This document shows, one piece after another, positions 1-8,878 of a DNA stretch of 64,000 nucleotides. Source of the DNA: an uncultured Lachnospiraceae bacterium (GTDB taxonomy: Bacteria > Bacillota > Clostridia > Lachnospirales > Lachnospiraceae); contig CAMBLG010000001.1 in the NCBI GenBank assembly GCA_945868435.1, positions 124,001-188,000 on the forward strand. The letters run 5' to 3'. Numbering within the stretch: position 1 is the stretch's first letter; each line of letters starts with the position of its first letter. The position numbers were made by a program, and so were the translations under genes. The notes below the pieces were generated by a model. It saw nothing but the letters and a program-made list of their open reading frames with translations, had not been told where the DNA came from and ran no database searches.

Positions 1-765
1 GGCTATATTGTGGTGGAGGATCGAAGAATTCGCTGTCATAAAACCCAGGGACACGGGGCGGAAACCTTTGTGGAGGGAATTGAGAACTCCTGTAATCCTG
101 TGTTTATCAATGTAGGACTCAGAATCGGATCAGACCGCTTTTATGATTACTTTGAGCAGTTTGGTTTATTGCAGAAGACCGGTATCGACCTTCCGGGTGA
201 GGCCAATACCATCATGCATAAAAAAGAGGATATCGGACTGGTAGAGCTTGCAACAATCTCTTTTGGTCAGTCCTTTCAGATTACACCGATTCAGCTTGCA
301 ACAACGGTGTCCTCACTGATCAATGGCGGAAATCGTGTAACTCCGCATTTTGGCGTGTGGGTGGAATCTCCGGATGGAGAGGTGATAGAGGAATTAGAGT
401 ATGACACGCAGGAGGGGATCTGCAGCGAGGAAACATCGGAGACTCTGCGCATGCTCTTGGAAAAAGTCGTGTCTGAGGGCGGTGGAAACAAAGCGTACAT
501 AGAGGGCTATGAGATTGGTGGCAAGACCGCCACATCCCAGACGCTGCCTCGTTCTGCCAACAAGTATATTTCCTCATTTCTGGGGTTTGCCCCGGCAGAT
601 GATCCGCAGGTGATGGTGCTTGTTATCATTCGTAACCCCACCGGTGTATACTATGGAGGAACCATTGCGGCTCCTGTGGCGAAAGATATCTTTGCAGATA
701 TTCTTCCTTATCTTGGATATGAGCCGGAGGAACAAGTGGAAGAAGGCAGTTCACAAGAGGAGTGA
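1..765 (+). CDS. Class B penicillin-binding protein, transpeptidase domain (FtsI/SpoVD family), 5' truncated by the window edge
   Basis: The last 254 codons are visible and the frame is open to base 1, so the start and the SxxK serine motif lie upstream. The SxN motif is visible as ENSCNP (about residue 28), and the third motif is GGKTATSQ, reading KTA where KTG is usual. The chain ends about 20 residues after the transpeptidase fold with an acidic tail, so no PASTA domain is present; this fits an FtsI-like septal enzyme at least as well as SpoVD, which normally carries PASTA. The family cross-links septal or spore-cortex peptidoglycan from outside the membrane, anchored by one N-terminal segment. 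It sits directly upstream of murD. FtsI versus SpoVD is unresolved. Confidence 0.9.
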   Translation, partial: GYIVVEDRRIRCHKTQGHGAETFVEGIENSCNPVFINVGLRIGSDRFYDYFEQFGLLQKTGIDLPGEANTIMHKKEDIGLVELATISFGQSFQITPIQLATTVSSLINGGNRVTPHFGVWVESPDGEVIEELEYDTQEGICSEETSETLRMLLEKVVSEGGGNKAYIEGYEIGGKTATSQTLPRSANKYISSFLGFAPADDPQVMVLVIIRNPTGVYYGGTIAAPVAKDIFADILPYLGYEPEEQVEEGSSQEE

Positions 766-780
766 CAGAGAGATTAAGTG

Positions 781-809
781 TTGTATTTGGAACGAGAATA
801 GAATACAAT
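781..809 (+). promoter_or_regulatory. Possible SigA promoter for murD-ftsW-ftsQ
   Basis: TTGTAT, a 17-base spacer and TACAAT lie in the 101-base gap between the PBP gene and murD. The -10 matches 5 of 6, but the -35 only 3 of 6. The genes may equally be read from an upstream dcw promoter. Confidence 0.3.
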
Positions 810-866
810 GATAGTTATGGAAATGATCAGGGGAAAATATCCCTGGGAGGAAGAGAGGAACGATAG

Positions 867-2228
867 ATGCAGATGGAAGGAAAGAGAGTTCTTGTGGTGG
901 GGACCGGTATAAGTGGAATTGCTGCCACAGAGCTGCTTGTAAATAAGAAGATAGACACGGTTTTATTTGATGGAAATGAGAATCTGGATGTGGATGCGCT
1001 CTATGAGAAGCACCCCACTGTCAGAAATGTTCCTTTGATTCTCGGAGCGCTGACGGACGAACAGATGGATACGATTGACATTGCAGTTTTAAGTCCCGGA
1101 GTTCCTACGGATCTTCCGATGGTTCTCGCAATGAAAGACAGGGGAATCGCAATCTGGGGAGAGATTGAGCTGGCCTATTATTTCGGAAAGGGCAGAGTTG
1201 TTGCCATTACCGGAACCAACGGCAAGACCACGACCACAGCGCTGACCGGTGCAATTATGAAGAATTACTATAAGGATGTGCGGATTGTGGGCAATATCGG
1301 AATTCCGTATACGCAGGAAGCAGCCGATATGACAGAGGACACCGTCACAGTTGCGGAGATCAGCAGTTTCCAGCTGGAGACCATCCATGACTTCGCACCG
1401 GAAGTGACGGCAATCTTAAATATCACACCGGATCATCTGAACCGTCACCACACCATGGAGAACTATATTGCTGCGAAGGAGAGTATCACAAAGAATCAGA
1501 ATCAGTCAGGAACCTGTGTCCTGAATTATGAGGATGAGGAACTTCGCCGGTTCGGCGAGAAGTGTCCGGCAAAGGTTGTATATTTCAGCAGCAGACGGAA
1601 GCTGGACAATGGATTCTATCTGGATGGAGAGGACATCTATCAGGCTGTGAACCAAACAGCGACACATGTGATCCATGTGGATGAACTGAATCTTCTGGGA
1701 CGACACAATTACGAAAATGTCATGGCGGCCTGTGCCATGGCCAGCGCATTCGGAGTGCCGATGGATAAGATCGTAGAGGTGCTGAAGACCTTTACCGCTG
1801 TGGAACATCGAATCGAATATGTGACAGAGAAGCGTGGCGTAAAGTTTTATAATGATTCCAAGGGCACGAATCCGGATGCCGCCATTCAGGGAATCCGTGC
1901 CATGAACCGCCCGACCTGGCTGATCGGAGGCGGATATGATAAGCAGTCAGAGTATGACGAGTGGATCGAAGCCTTTGATGGCAAAGTCCGATCACTGGTT
2001 CTCATCGGGCAGACAGCGGAGAAGATAGAAGCGTGCGCACATCGTCATGGTTTTATGGACACGGTGCGCTGTGATACACTGGAGGAGGCTGTCACCTTCT
2101 GCTACGAGCATGCAAAAGAGGGAGATGCGGTATTGTTGTCTCCGGCCTGCGCCAGCTGGGGAATGTTCCCCAATTACGAGGAACGGGGAAGGATTTTTAA
2201 GGAATTCGTTTGCAATCTGAAGGAGTAA
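867..2228 (+). CDS. murD: UDP-N-acetylmuramoylalanine--D-glutamate ligase MurD
   Basis: This cytosolic Mur ligase adds D-glutamate to UDP-MurNAc-L-Ala using ATP. The 453-residue length is normal. An N-terminal Rossmann-like domain begins GTGISGIAA. The central ATPase carries the P-loop GTNGKTTTT near residue 116, followed by EISSFQLE and the Mur-ligase signature ITPDHLNRH. The C-terminal domain includes YNDSKGTNPDA and ends with LLSPACASWGMF, both typical of MurD. The start is ATG at 867 behind GAGGAAGAGAGGA; ATG 873 is a close alternative. ftsW follows 5 bases after its stop, so the two are co-transcribed. Confidence 0.97.
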   Translation: MQMEGKRVLVVGTGISGIAATELLVNKKIDTVLFDGNENLDVDALYEKHPTVRNVPLILGALTDEQMDTIDIAVLSPGVPTDLPMVLAMKDRGIAIWGEIELAYYFGKGRVVAITGTNGKTTTTALTGAIMKNYYKDVRIVGNIGIPYTQEAADMTEDTVTVAEISSFQLETIHDFAPEVTAILNITPDHLNRHHTMENYIAAKESITKNQNQSGTCVLNYEDEELRRFGEKCPAKVVYFSSRRKLDNGFYLDGEDIYQAVNQTATHVIHVDELNLLGRHNYENVMAACAMASAFGVPMDKIVEVLKTFTAVEHRIEYVTEKRGVKFYNDSKGTNPDAAIQGIRAMNRPTWLIGGGYDKQSEYDEWIEAFDGKVRSLVLIGQTAEKIEACAHRHGFMDTVRCDTLEEAVTFCYEHAKEGDAVLLSPACASWGMFPNYEERGRIFKEFVCNLKE

Positions 2229-2233
2229 TCGTA

Positions 2234-3361
2234 GTGGCAGGAAAGCGACGGGAAAAGAAAGCAACTACATATTTTGATTATAATCTGCTTTTTATCACAA
2301 TCTTTTTGCTGTGTTTTGGATTGGTCATGCTGTACAGTTCAAGCTCTTACACTTCGGCAAGCAAGTATGGCGACAGTGCGTATTATCTGAAGCTTCAGCT
2401 CCGTAATATCATAATCGGGTTGATTCCGATGATTTTTCTTGCGAAGGTGGATTATCGCGTGTGGAAAAAGTTTGGCGTACTGGCTTATCTTGGTTCTTTT
2501 GCCCTGTGTACGCTGGTTATGATTCCGATTCCGGGATTGACAAGGTCATCCCACGGACAGTCCCGTTGGATTCAGCTGGGACCGATTTCCTTCCAGCCGT
2601 CCGAGATCGCCAAGCTTGCGGTGATTATCTTTTTGGCAATGTTGATCGAGAAGACCAGCAAGCAGCTGGGGAAGTTTTCAAGCCTGGTCAAAGTGATTGC
2701 CATTATGATCCCGCTTTTGGGCGTGATCGCATACAGCAATCTGAGTACGGCCGTCATTATTTTCGGTATTATTGTGTGCATGCTTTTTGTGGCAAGCCCC
2801 AAATATATGCAGTTTATCGGTGTCGGTGTGGCGGGTGTGGCGTTCATCGTTGTGTTTATTGTGACTGCAAGTTATCGAGGCGGTCGAGTGGAGGCGTGGC
2901 TTCATCCGGAGACTGCCGGTGATGCTGGTTATCAGACGCTGCAGGGACTCTATGCCATCGGTTCCGGAGGGCTGTTTGGAAAAGGCCTGGGAGAAAGCCT
3001 TCAGAAAATGGGCCATGTGCCGGAGTCCCAGAACGATATGATTTTTACTATTATATGTGAGGAACTGGGGTTGTTTGGCGCGGTGTGTGTCATATTGCTG
3101 TTTTTACTTATGATCTGGCGCATGATGGTCATTGCCAACAATGCCCAGGACCTGTTTGGAGCACTGCTGGTGGTGGGCGTCATGTCCCACATTGCCATTC
3201 AGGTAATCTTGAATATCGCGGTTGTTACCAACACCATCCCGAACACCGGTGTCATCTTGCCGTTTATCAGTTACGGAGGAACTTCGCTGATCTTTTTGAT
3301 GGCGGAAATGGGATTGGTACTTTCGGTGTCAAAGGGAATACGATTGGAGCGTATAGAGTAG
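2234..3361 (+). CDS. ftsW: FtsW/RodA/SpoVE-family peptidoglycan glycosyltransferase, probably FtsW
   Basis: A SEDS polytopic membrane protein of 375 residues that polymerises lipid II with a partner class B PBP. The sequence shows about ten hydrophobic segments, the loop motif RWIQLGPISFQPSE (about residues 115-128) and the C-terminal signature NTGVILPFISYGGTS. I chose GTG at 2234 because AAGGAG lies 8 bases upstream; a longer reading from TTG 2210 would start inside murD and has no ribosome site. Position in the division cluster favours FtsW over RodA. SpoVE cannot be excluded in a spore former. No murG separates it from ftsQ. Confidence 0.93.
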   Translation: MAGKRREKKATTYFDYNLLFITIFLLCFGLVMLYSSSSYTSASKYGDSAYYLKLQLRNIIIGLIPMIFLAKVDYRVWKKFGVLAYLGSFALCTLVMIPIPGLTRSSHGQSRWIQLGPISFQPSEIAKLAVIIFLAMLIEKTSKQLGKFSSLVKVIAIMIPLLGVIAYSNLSTAVIIFGIIVCMLFVASPKYMQFIGVGVAGVAFIVVFIVTASYRGGRVEAWLHPETAGDAGYQTLQGLYAIGSGGLFGKGLGESLQKMGHVPESQNDMIFTIICEELGLFGAVCVILLFLLMIWRMMVIANNAQDLFGALLVVGVMSHIAIQVILNIAVVTNTIPNTGVILPFISYGGTSLIFLMAEMGLVLSVSKGIRLERIE

Positions 3362-3366
3362 GATTT

Positions 3367-4113
3367 ATGATTAAAGAAAAACGGCGGAAAGCCAGAAGAA
3401 GAAAGAAAATACTGATCGCGTTGCTCGTGATCCTGCTTTTGCTGGCGCTCTTGGCGCTGGTGGTCATCAAGGTATTCCGGGTCAAGCAGGTAAAGGTAGA
3501 GGGAAATGAACTCTATGATGCAGAAGTGATCGAACAGGCGGTGCTGAGCGATGAGTATTCCTGGAACTCTCTGTATGTGTTCCTCAAGTATAAGTTTGTG
3601 GATACGAAAGAGGTGCCGTTTATCGATACGATGGAAGTATCGCTTGAGGACCCGCAGACATTGCGGATCAAAGTGTATGAGAAAGGGCGGATGGGATACC
3701 TCTACATATCTTCCATTGATGAAAATGCGTATTTTGACAAGGATGGCTTTGTGGTTGAGACCTCTGCCGAGAAGGTTACAGATACGCCAAAGATTACAGG
3801 AATTGAGTGTAATGAGGTGGTATTGTATGAGAAGCTTCCGATTGATGAGGATACCCTGCGGGATATTCTGACGCTGACACAGACACTGAAACGGAGCAAT
3901 CTGGTTCCGGATTCCATTGCCTACGGAGCGGATAATGCCCCGGTTTTGAAGTACGGGAATGTAAAGGTTGAGATGGGAAGCCTGGAGCTTCTGACACAGA
4001 AAGTGGAGCGTTTGGACAAGATTCTGCCACAGTTGAGTGGAATGCAGGGAACACTACATTTAGAAAATTGGACGGAAGAAACAACAAATATAGTATTTGA
4101 TAAGAAAGAATAA
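3367..4113 (+). CDS. ftsQ: Cell division protein FtsQ/DivIB
   Basis: A 248-residue bitopic membrane protein of the divisome, the DivIB/FtsQ member of the FtsL-DivIC complex. It begins with a very basic cytosolic stretch (MIKEKRRKARRRKK), then one transmembrane segment at about residues 16-36, then a POTRA-type domain opening FRVKQVKVEGNELYD, and a beta domain up to the C terminus. ATG 3367 is used because it places the membrane segment correctly and lies 5 bases after the ftsW stop; an in-frame extension to 3085 would run far into ftsW and is unlikely. The ribosome site is weak, suggesting translational coupling to ftsW. Confidence 0.92.
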   Translation: MIKEKRRKARRRKKILIALLVILLLLALLALVVIKVFRVKQVKVEGNELYDAEVIEQAVLSDEYSWNSLYVFLKYKFVDTKEVPFIDTMEVSLEDPQTLRIKVYEKGRMGYLYISSIDENAYFDKDGFVVETSAEKVTDTPKITGIECNEVVLYEKLPIDEDTLRDILTLTQTLKRSNLVPDSIAYGADNAPVLKYGNVKVEMGSLELLTQKVERLDKILPQLSGMQGTLHLENWTEETTNIVFDKKE

Positions 4114-4135
4114 TTCAAAAAATCATAATTTTCTG

Positions 4136-4164
4136 TTGATTATTTGTAGGAAAAATTATATTAT
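4136..4164 (+). promoter_or_regulatory. SigA-type promoter for ftsZ
   Basis: TTGATT, a 17-base spacer and TATTAT (5 of 6) lie 110 bases upstream of the ftsZ start. This gives ftsZ its own promoter within the division cluster. Confidence 0.6.
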
Positions 4165-4182
4165 AGTCTATATGAGTACGCA

Positions 4183-4202
4183 TGAAACATGAAAATGTTT
4201 CA
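4183..4202 (+). repeat. Perfect 8-bp inverted repeat with GAAA loop in the ftsZ leader
   Basis: TGAAACAT, GAAA, ATGTTTCA forms a perfect palindrome about 20 bases downstream of the predicted ftsZ -10. It could be an operator or a GNRA-capped RNA hairpin in the 5' leader. No T-run follows, so it is not a terminator. It does not match the Bacillus parS sequence. Confidence 0.6.
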
Positions 4203-4274
4203 CGAGTGTATGTTTAGAAGATAGGAATATTTTATTTCATATAAAGTCTGGGATGAGAAAGAGGAGGAAGAACC

Positions 4275-5495
4275 ATGCTGGAGATTCGTACAACAGAGGC
4301 AGACACAAGTGCCAAGATTATTGTGATTGGTGTAGGTGGTGCCGGTAATAATGCTGTGAATCGCATGATCGATGAGAATATAGGTGGAGTAGAGTTTATC
4401 GGTGTCAATACGGACAAGCAGGCGTTACAACTTTGTAAGGCTCCGACACTGATTCAGATCGGTGAGAAGCTGACGAAGGGACTTGGCGCCGGTGCTCAGC
4501 CGGAGATCGGAGAGAAGGCCGCAGAGGAGAGTGCGGAAGAATTATCCGCAGCTGTTAAGGGTGCAGACATGGTGTTCGTTACCTGTGGTATGGGAGGCGG
4601 AACCGGTACAGGAGCGGCTCCGGTTGTTGCCAAGATTGCCAAGGAACAGGGAATCCTGACCGTCGGTGTTGTGACAAAGCCTTTCAAATTCGAGGCCAAA
4701 AAGCGTATGATCAACGCAGTATCCGGAATCGAGCGTCTTCGTGAGAGTGTAGATACTCTGATCGTGATTCCGAATGATAAGCTTCTTGAGATTGTGGACA
4801 GACGTACTTCCATGCCGGATGCATTGAAGAAAGCTGATGAGGTACTTCAGCAGGCCGTACAGGGAATTACGGATCTGATTAATTTGCCGGCTCTGATCAA
4901 TCTCGACTTTGCAGATGTACAGACTGTTATGAAAGACAAGGGAATGGCTCATATTGGTATCGGAAGTGCGAAGGGTGACGAGAAGGCAATTGAGGCTGTG
5001 AAGCTTGCAGTGGCATCTCCGCTTCTTGAGACAACGATCAATGGTGCAACCCATGTAATTATCAATATTTCCGGTGACATCTCCCTGATGGATGCCAACG
5101 ATGCAGCAAGTTATGTGCAGGATTTGGCCGGAGATGACGCCAACATTATCTTTGGTGCGAAGTTTGACGAGACTATGACCGATGAGGCCACGATTACGGT
5201 AATTGCAACCGGATTGGAGAACAGCGCAGCTAAGACGAACACAGCGGGAACTATGGGATCCCGTATGGTATATCCGAACACCGGGGCAGCGCGTCCTGCA
5301 GGAACCGCAACTGCCGCTCGCCCGGCAGGTACAGCCGGCGCAACCGGATTTGCCGGGACAACTTCCCGTCAGACTGCACCGTCTCAAGGAGTGACTCCTA
5401 CATATACGGGGATCACGAGACCTAAGCAGCCGGAGAGCACAGTAAAGCCGGTAGAGATTAATATCCCCGATTTCCTGAAGAATTCTAAGCGTTAA
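4275..5495 (+). CDS. ftsZ: Cell division GTPase FtsZ
   Basis: Tubulin-like GTPase that forms the Z ring. The 406-residue chain shows [13 protein letters not shown] near residue 20, the GTP signature [11 protein letters not shown] near 107, and the T7-loop region [11 protein letters not shown]. After the globular core comes an Ala/Gly/Thr/Pro-rich linker (about residues 325-390). It ends in the partner-binding peptide [12 protein letters not shown], a variant of the usual IPxFLR tail that recruits FtsA, SepF or EzrA. Start ATG 4275 has AGAGGAGGAAG just upstream. It has its own predicted promoter and is followed by spoIIGA, the usual order in Clostridia. Confidence 0.99.
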   Translation: MLEIRTTEADTSAKIIVIGVGGAGNNAVNRMIDENIGGVEFIGVNTDKQALQLCKAPTLIQIGEKLTKGLGAGAQPEIGEKAAEESAEELSAAVKGADMVFVTCGMGGGTGTGAAPVVAKIAKEQGILTVGVVTKPFKFEAKKRMINAVSGIERLRESVDTLIVIPNDKLLEIVDRRTSMPDALKKADEVLQQAVQGITDLINLPALINLDFADVQTVMKDKGMAHIGIGSAKGDEKAIEAVKLAVASPLLETTINGATHVIINISGDISLMDANDAASYVQDLAGDDANIIFGAKFDETMTDEATITVIATGLENSAAKTNTAGTMGSRMVYPNTGAARPAGTATAARPAGTAGATGFAGTTSRQTAPSQGVTPTYTGITRPKQPESTVKPVEINIPDFLKNSKR

Positions 5496-5505
5496 TCCTT
5501 TCGTT

Positions 5506-5512
5506 TGTCGAA
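5506..5512 (+). promoter_or_regulatory. Perfect Spo0A box upstream of spoIIGA
   Basis: TGTCGAA, the consensus 0A box, lies 10 bases after the ftsZ stop and about 36 bases upstream of the spoIIGA -35. In Bacillus the spoIIG operon is directly activated by Spo0A~P, so both site and position are expected. A weaker TGCCAAA overlaps the -35 at 5550-5556. Confidence 0.65.
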
Positions 5513-5548
5513 ATCAGGCAATAAGTTTTAAATTAAGACCTCCTGTTT

Positions 5549-5581
5549 TTGCCAAAATATAGAAGAGCAGTCTTCTATAAT
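5549..5581 (+). promoter_or_regulatory. spoIIG-type promoter with long spacer (Spo0A-dependent SigA)
   Basis: TTGCCA (5 of 6) and a perfect TATAAT are separated by 21 bases instead of 17. The Bacillus spoIIG promoter has a similarly stretched 22-base spacer and needs Spo0A~P to work. A perfect inverted repeat, ATAGAAGA-GCAG-TCTTCTAT (5559-5578), fills the spacer and enters the -10. Confidence 0.6.
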
Positions 5582-5610
5582 GGCAAGAGCAGGAGGTGAT
5601 TTTTATATAT

Positions 5611-6384
5611 GTGTTCTATATAGATCTGTTCATGGAACAGAACTTTCTGATGAATCTCATTGTGTTATCTCTCACCTACATATTCTGTAAAAATCCTGTG
5701 TCCATGCGTTATCTGCGCATGGTTTTGGCGGCTTTTTGCGGCACTGTTTCCCTGACTCTTCTTTTGGTATTCGGTCCCGGATACGGGTGGTCCATGGCAG
5801 GGCATGCACTTGTCCTTGTGCCGGCTATGATTTATGTCGCATACGGATGGAATGGAAAACGCAGCTTTATCATCCGAACTGGCATCAGCTGGCTTTCGAT
5901 TGTGTTGTTGGATGGCGTGGCTGAGGCATTGCAAAATATAACAGGGCTTAGGACGATTGTGTTTTATGCGTCGATTGCGGTTCTTCTTGTTGCCCGCGTA
6001 TTGACTTGTTTTCTCATTCGGGCAGTAGGGGATTTGAAAAGAATGTTTCCGGTAATATTGTATCAGGGGGATAAAAGTGTACGCTGCCTTGGTCTATATG
6101 ACACCGGAAATCTTTTGTCCATGCCGAATACCGGAGAAATGGTACATATTGTGAGTGGAAAACTCCTGGCGAGGCTTGGGGCAGAAGATACTGCGGGGCT
6201 TCAGCTGATTCCCTATCGGGCTTTGGGAACGCAGGAGGGATGGATTCGTGTAGTACAACTGGATAAACTGGAAATCCATATGGGAAGAGAACAGAAGATC
6301 TATCGCAATGTGAGATGCGGAGTAGCTGAGGAAGTCCTGTTTCAGGGAAAAAGTTACCAGGTGATCCTTCATTCTGGTGTGTAA
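5611..6384 (+). CDS. spoIIGA: Pro-SigE processing protease SpoIIGA
   Basis: Membrane-embedded aspartic protease that activates pro-SigE in the mother cell after a signal from the forespore. About five hydrophobic segments fill the N-terminal half. The C-terminal cytosolic half carries the catalytic-type motif LYDTGNLL (DTGN) near residue 170. Start choice is uncertain: GTG 5611 gives a chain opening [11 protein letters not shown], which aligns with known SpoIIGA N termini, but lies 14 bases after AGGAGG; GTG 5596 would overlap that site. Length is 257 residues. It is followed by its substrate gene sigE, 28 bases downstream. Confidence 0.9.
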   Translation: MFYIDLFMEQNFLMNLIVLSLTYIFCKNPVSMRYLRMVLAAFCGTVSLTLLLVFGPGYGWSMAGHALVLVPAMIYVAYGWNGKRSFIIRTGISWLSIVLLDGVAEALQNITGLRTIVFYASIAVLLVARVLTCFLIRAVGDLKRMFPVILYQGDKSVRCLGLYDTGNLLSMPNTGEMVHIVSGKLLARLGAEDTAGLQLIPYRALGTQEGWIRVVQLDKLEIHMGREQKIYRNVRCGVAEEVLFQGKSYQVILHSGV

Positions 6385-6412
6385 AATAAAAATGAGAGAA
6401 AGGATAGGGCGT

Positions 6413-7165
6413 ATGAAACATGTATTGTCACAGCTTTTGATGCGTTTTCGCATGCTTTTGGCTGAAGATGAGGTCTTTTACATTGGAGGAACGGAGGTAT
6501 TGCCGCCGCCTTTGGAAAAGGAGCAGGAACAAAAGTGCCTGATTGCATTGTCCGGCGTGCATGCGCCGACAGCGGGACAAGACACCGACAATGTCATTTC
6601 CCGGGAGGATGCGAAGCAAATGCTAATCGAGCATAATCTGCGACTGGTGGTATATCTGGCAAAGAAATTTGAGAATACGGGAATCTGCGTCGAAGATCTG
6701 ATTTCCATAGGTACAATAGGATTGATCAAGGGAATCAATACCTTTAACCCTAACAAGAATATCAAACTGGCAACTTATGCATCACGCTGTATTGAGAATG
6801 AAATCCTGATGTATTTGAGACGCAACAGCAAGCTAAAGCTGGAGGTATCCATCGATGAGCCTTTGAATGTGGACTGGGATGGAAACGAACTCCTGCTCTC
6901 GGATATCCTGGGAACCGATGAGGATATCATATACCGGGATATGGAGACTGAGGTGGAGATCAAGCTGCTGCAAAATGCGGTGAGCCGTCTGGGTGAACGG
7001 GAGCGGGAGATCATCTGCCTTCGTTATGGAATTGGGCAGAAAGACGGAAAGGAATTAACCCAAAAGGAAGTGGCAGATAAGCTTGGTATTTCACAATCCT
7101 ACATATCTAGGCTTGAGAAAAAAATTATGGTGCGTTTGAAGAAAGAAATTCAGAAAATAGAGTAA
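6413..7165 (+). CDS. sigE: Mother-cell sporulation sigma factor SigE (pro-form)
   Basis: Directs early mother-cell transcription, including spoIIIA. The 250-residue product keeps the pro-sequence (about 25 residues, opening [12 protein letters not shown]) before [16 protein letters not shown], the region cut by SpoIIGA. Region 2 reads [16 protein letters not shown] and [14 protein letters not shown]; region 4 ends with [16 protein letters not shown] 6413 was chosen because AAAGGA lies 8 bases upstream and it matches the Bacillus pro-SigE N terminus; longer readings overlap spoIIGA. Confidence 0.97.
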   Translation: MKHVLSQLLMRFRMLLAEDEVFYIGGTEVLPPPLEKEQEQKCLIALSGVHAPTAGQDTDNVISREDAKQMLIEHNLRLVVYLAKKFENTGICVEDLISIGTIGLIKGINTFNPNKNIKLATYASRCIENEILMYLRRNSKLKLEVSIDEPLNVDWDGNELLLSDILGTDEDIIYRDMETEVEIKLLQNAVSRLGEREREIICLRYGIGQKDGKELTQKEVADKLGISQSYISRLEKKIMVRLKKEIQKIE

Positions 7166-7180
7166 ATTTTATGTGAGGTA

Positions 7181-7189
7181 TGCTATAAT
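7181..7189 (+). promoter_or_regulatory. Extended -10 promoter for the beta-CASP gene
   Basis: TGCTATAAT is a perfect -10 with a TGn extension, 66 bases upstream of the next start. No clear -35 lies 17 bases upstream. A GGCAAAA/TTTTGCC pair in the leader (7199-7230) could fold. Confidence 0.45.
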
Positions 7190-7254
7190 ATACATAAAGG
7201 CAAAATGAAGGTTTTTGGGGTCTTTTGCCAAAGTGGATAAAAGGAGATGGGAAA

Positions 7255-8874
7255 ATGATACTACAATTTTTGGGGGCTGACCGGGAGGTAACCGGAAGCT
7301 GTCACTATGTGTCTTTCGGGGAAAAGCATTTGTTGGTGGATTGTGGAATGGAGCAGGGACCGGATCTGTATGTGAATCAGGAGATTCCGGTGAATGCGGC
7401 AATGATCGATTATGTGTTTGTGACGCACGCACATATCGACCATTCCGGTCTTTTGCCTCTTTTGTATAACCATGGGTTCCGGGGGCAGGTGTTTGCCACG
7501 AAGGCCACTTGTGAGCTCTGTGGGATTATGCTCAAAGATTCTGCACATATTCAGGAATTTGAAGCAGAGTGGCGAAATCGTAAGGCGAGACGTGCCGGTA
7601 AACCGGAAGTGACGCCTTTGTATGATATGAATGATGCACAGGGGGTTTTGGAACACTTTGTTTCCTGTGATTATCACGACAAGATGGATATTTGTGAGGG
7701 GCTGTCTGTAAGGTTTGTGGATGCAGGACATCTTCTGGGATCATCCTCCATCGAGATGTGGATTACGGAGAGTGAAGAGGGAAAGGAACCGCAGACCAGA
7801 AAACTTGTTTTTTCCGGCGATATTGGTAATGGAAACCGGCCGCTCATCAAGAATCCGGAATATATAGAGGATGCGGATTATGTGATCATGGAGTCTACCT
7901 ATGGGAATCGTACCCATGAGGTGCCGCCGGATTACGCAGTAGAACTGGCAAAGGTGATGAATGCAACCTTTACCAAGGGAGGAAATCTCGTGATTCCTGC
8001 TTTTTCTGTGGGGCGAACCCAGGAGATGCTCTACTATATGAGACGCATCAAGACGGAGGGCTTGTTGCCGGAATTTCCGAATTTTGAGGTTTATATTGAC
8101 AGCCCGCTGGCGGTGGAAGCAACAAATATTTTTCACAAGAACGTCCTTGAGTGCTTCAATGAGAAGGCGAGGGAACTGATCCAGCAGGGAGTCAACCCGA
8201 TTCGGTTTGAAGGCTTGAAGGTGGCTGTCACCAGCGATGAGTCCAAAATGATCAATTTTGATTCCCGGCCGAAGGTGATTATTTCCGCCTCCGGTATGTG
8301 TGAAGCCGGACGTATCCGTCATCATCTGAAGCATAACCTGTGGAGAAGCGATTCCGCCGTGCTCTTTGTGGGTTATCAGGTGCCGGGTACATTGGGATAT
8401 ATGCTGCTCAATGGTGCGGATAAGGTAAAGCTCTTCGGTGAGGAAATTGATGTGCGCGCGACCATTGTGAATTTGCCGGGTATCAGCGGACACGCGGACA
8501 TCAATGGTCTGACCCGATGGATCGGTGCGTTTCACATGCCACCCAGGCAGGTGTTTATCGTTCATGGATCGGAAGAATCTGCTGTCAGCTTTGCAAAACA
8601 TGTGCAGGATATGGTTGGTTTTGATGCTGTGGCCCCGTATAGCGGAGATGCCTATGATCTCATAACCGGTATGCAGGTGGCACAGGGCGACCGCAGACTG
8701 GTGGAGAAGAAGGAGAAGAAGACATATCGGGCCAGCTCCAGTGTCTTTGATCGTCTGGTTATTGCAGGTGAGCGGCTTATGGTTGTCATTCGAAAGTGCC
8801 AGGGCATGGCAAACAAGGATCTGGCAAAGTTTGCAGACCAGATTAATGCCCTGTGCGATAAGTGGGAACGGTAA
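7255..8874 (+). CDS. MBL-fold beta-CASP ribonuclease-type metallo-hydrolase
   Basis: A 539-residue cytosolic protein of the metallo-beta-lactamase/beta-CASP family (COG1236 type), whose members cut RNA with two zinc ions. The zinc motif HAHIDHSG lies near residue 60, DAGHLLGSSS carries the next metal ligand, and FSGDIGNG the bridging Asp. The beta-CASP part contains VIPAFSVGRTQE, SASGMCEAGRI(RHHL) and a C-terminal GHADINGL / FIVHGSEESA, all typical. ATG 7255 has AAGGAG 8 bases upstream; a longer start at 7225 lacks one. It lies between sigE and sigG, which are adjacent in Bacillus, and converges on sigG with only 4 bases between stops. RNA substrate unknown. Confidence 0.88.
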   Translation: MILQFLGADREVTGSCHYVSFGEKHLLVDCGMEQGPDLYVNQEIPVNAAMIDYVFVTHAHIDHSGLLPLLYNHGFRGQVFATKATCELCGIMLKDSAHIQEFEAEWRNRKARRAGKPEVTPLYDMNDAQGVLEHFVSCDYHDKMDICEGLSVRFVDAGHLLGSSSIEMWITESEEGKEPQTRKLVFSGDIGNGNRPLIKNPEYIEDADYVIMESTYGNRTHEVPPDYAVELAKVMNATFTKGGNLVIPAFSVGRTQEMLYYMRRIKTEGLLPEFPNFEVYIDSPLAVEATNIFHKNVLECFNEKARELIQQGVNPIRFEGLKVAVTSDESKMINFDSRPKVIISASGMCEAGRIRHHLKHNLWRSDSAVLFVGYQVPGTLGYMLLNGADKVKLFGEEIDVRATIVNLPGISGHADINGLTRWIGAFHMPPRQVFIVHGSEESAVSFAKHVQDMVGFDAVAPYSGDAYDLITGMQVAQGDRRLVEKKEKKTYRASSSVFDRLVIAGERLMVVIRKCQGMANKDLAKFADQINALCDKWER

Positions 8875-8878
8875 TTAA

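Noticed and set aside
3085-3366. An in-frame N-terminal extension of ftsQ from 3085
   Set aside because: It lies wholly inside ftsW, is rich in His and Cys, and would put 94 soluble residues before the basic start and membrane segment.
4183-4202. The ftsZ leader palindrome considered as a parS site
   Set aside because: Only the TGTTTC/GAAACA halves resemble parS; order and spacing differ from the known 16-base site.
4542-5387. A 281-codon minus-strand frame opposite ftsZ
   Set aside because: It is antisense to a conserved core gene, is unusually rich in Cys, and has no ribosome site.
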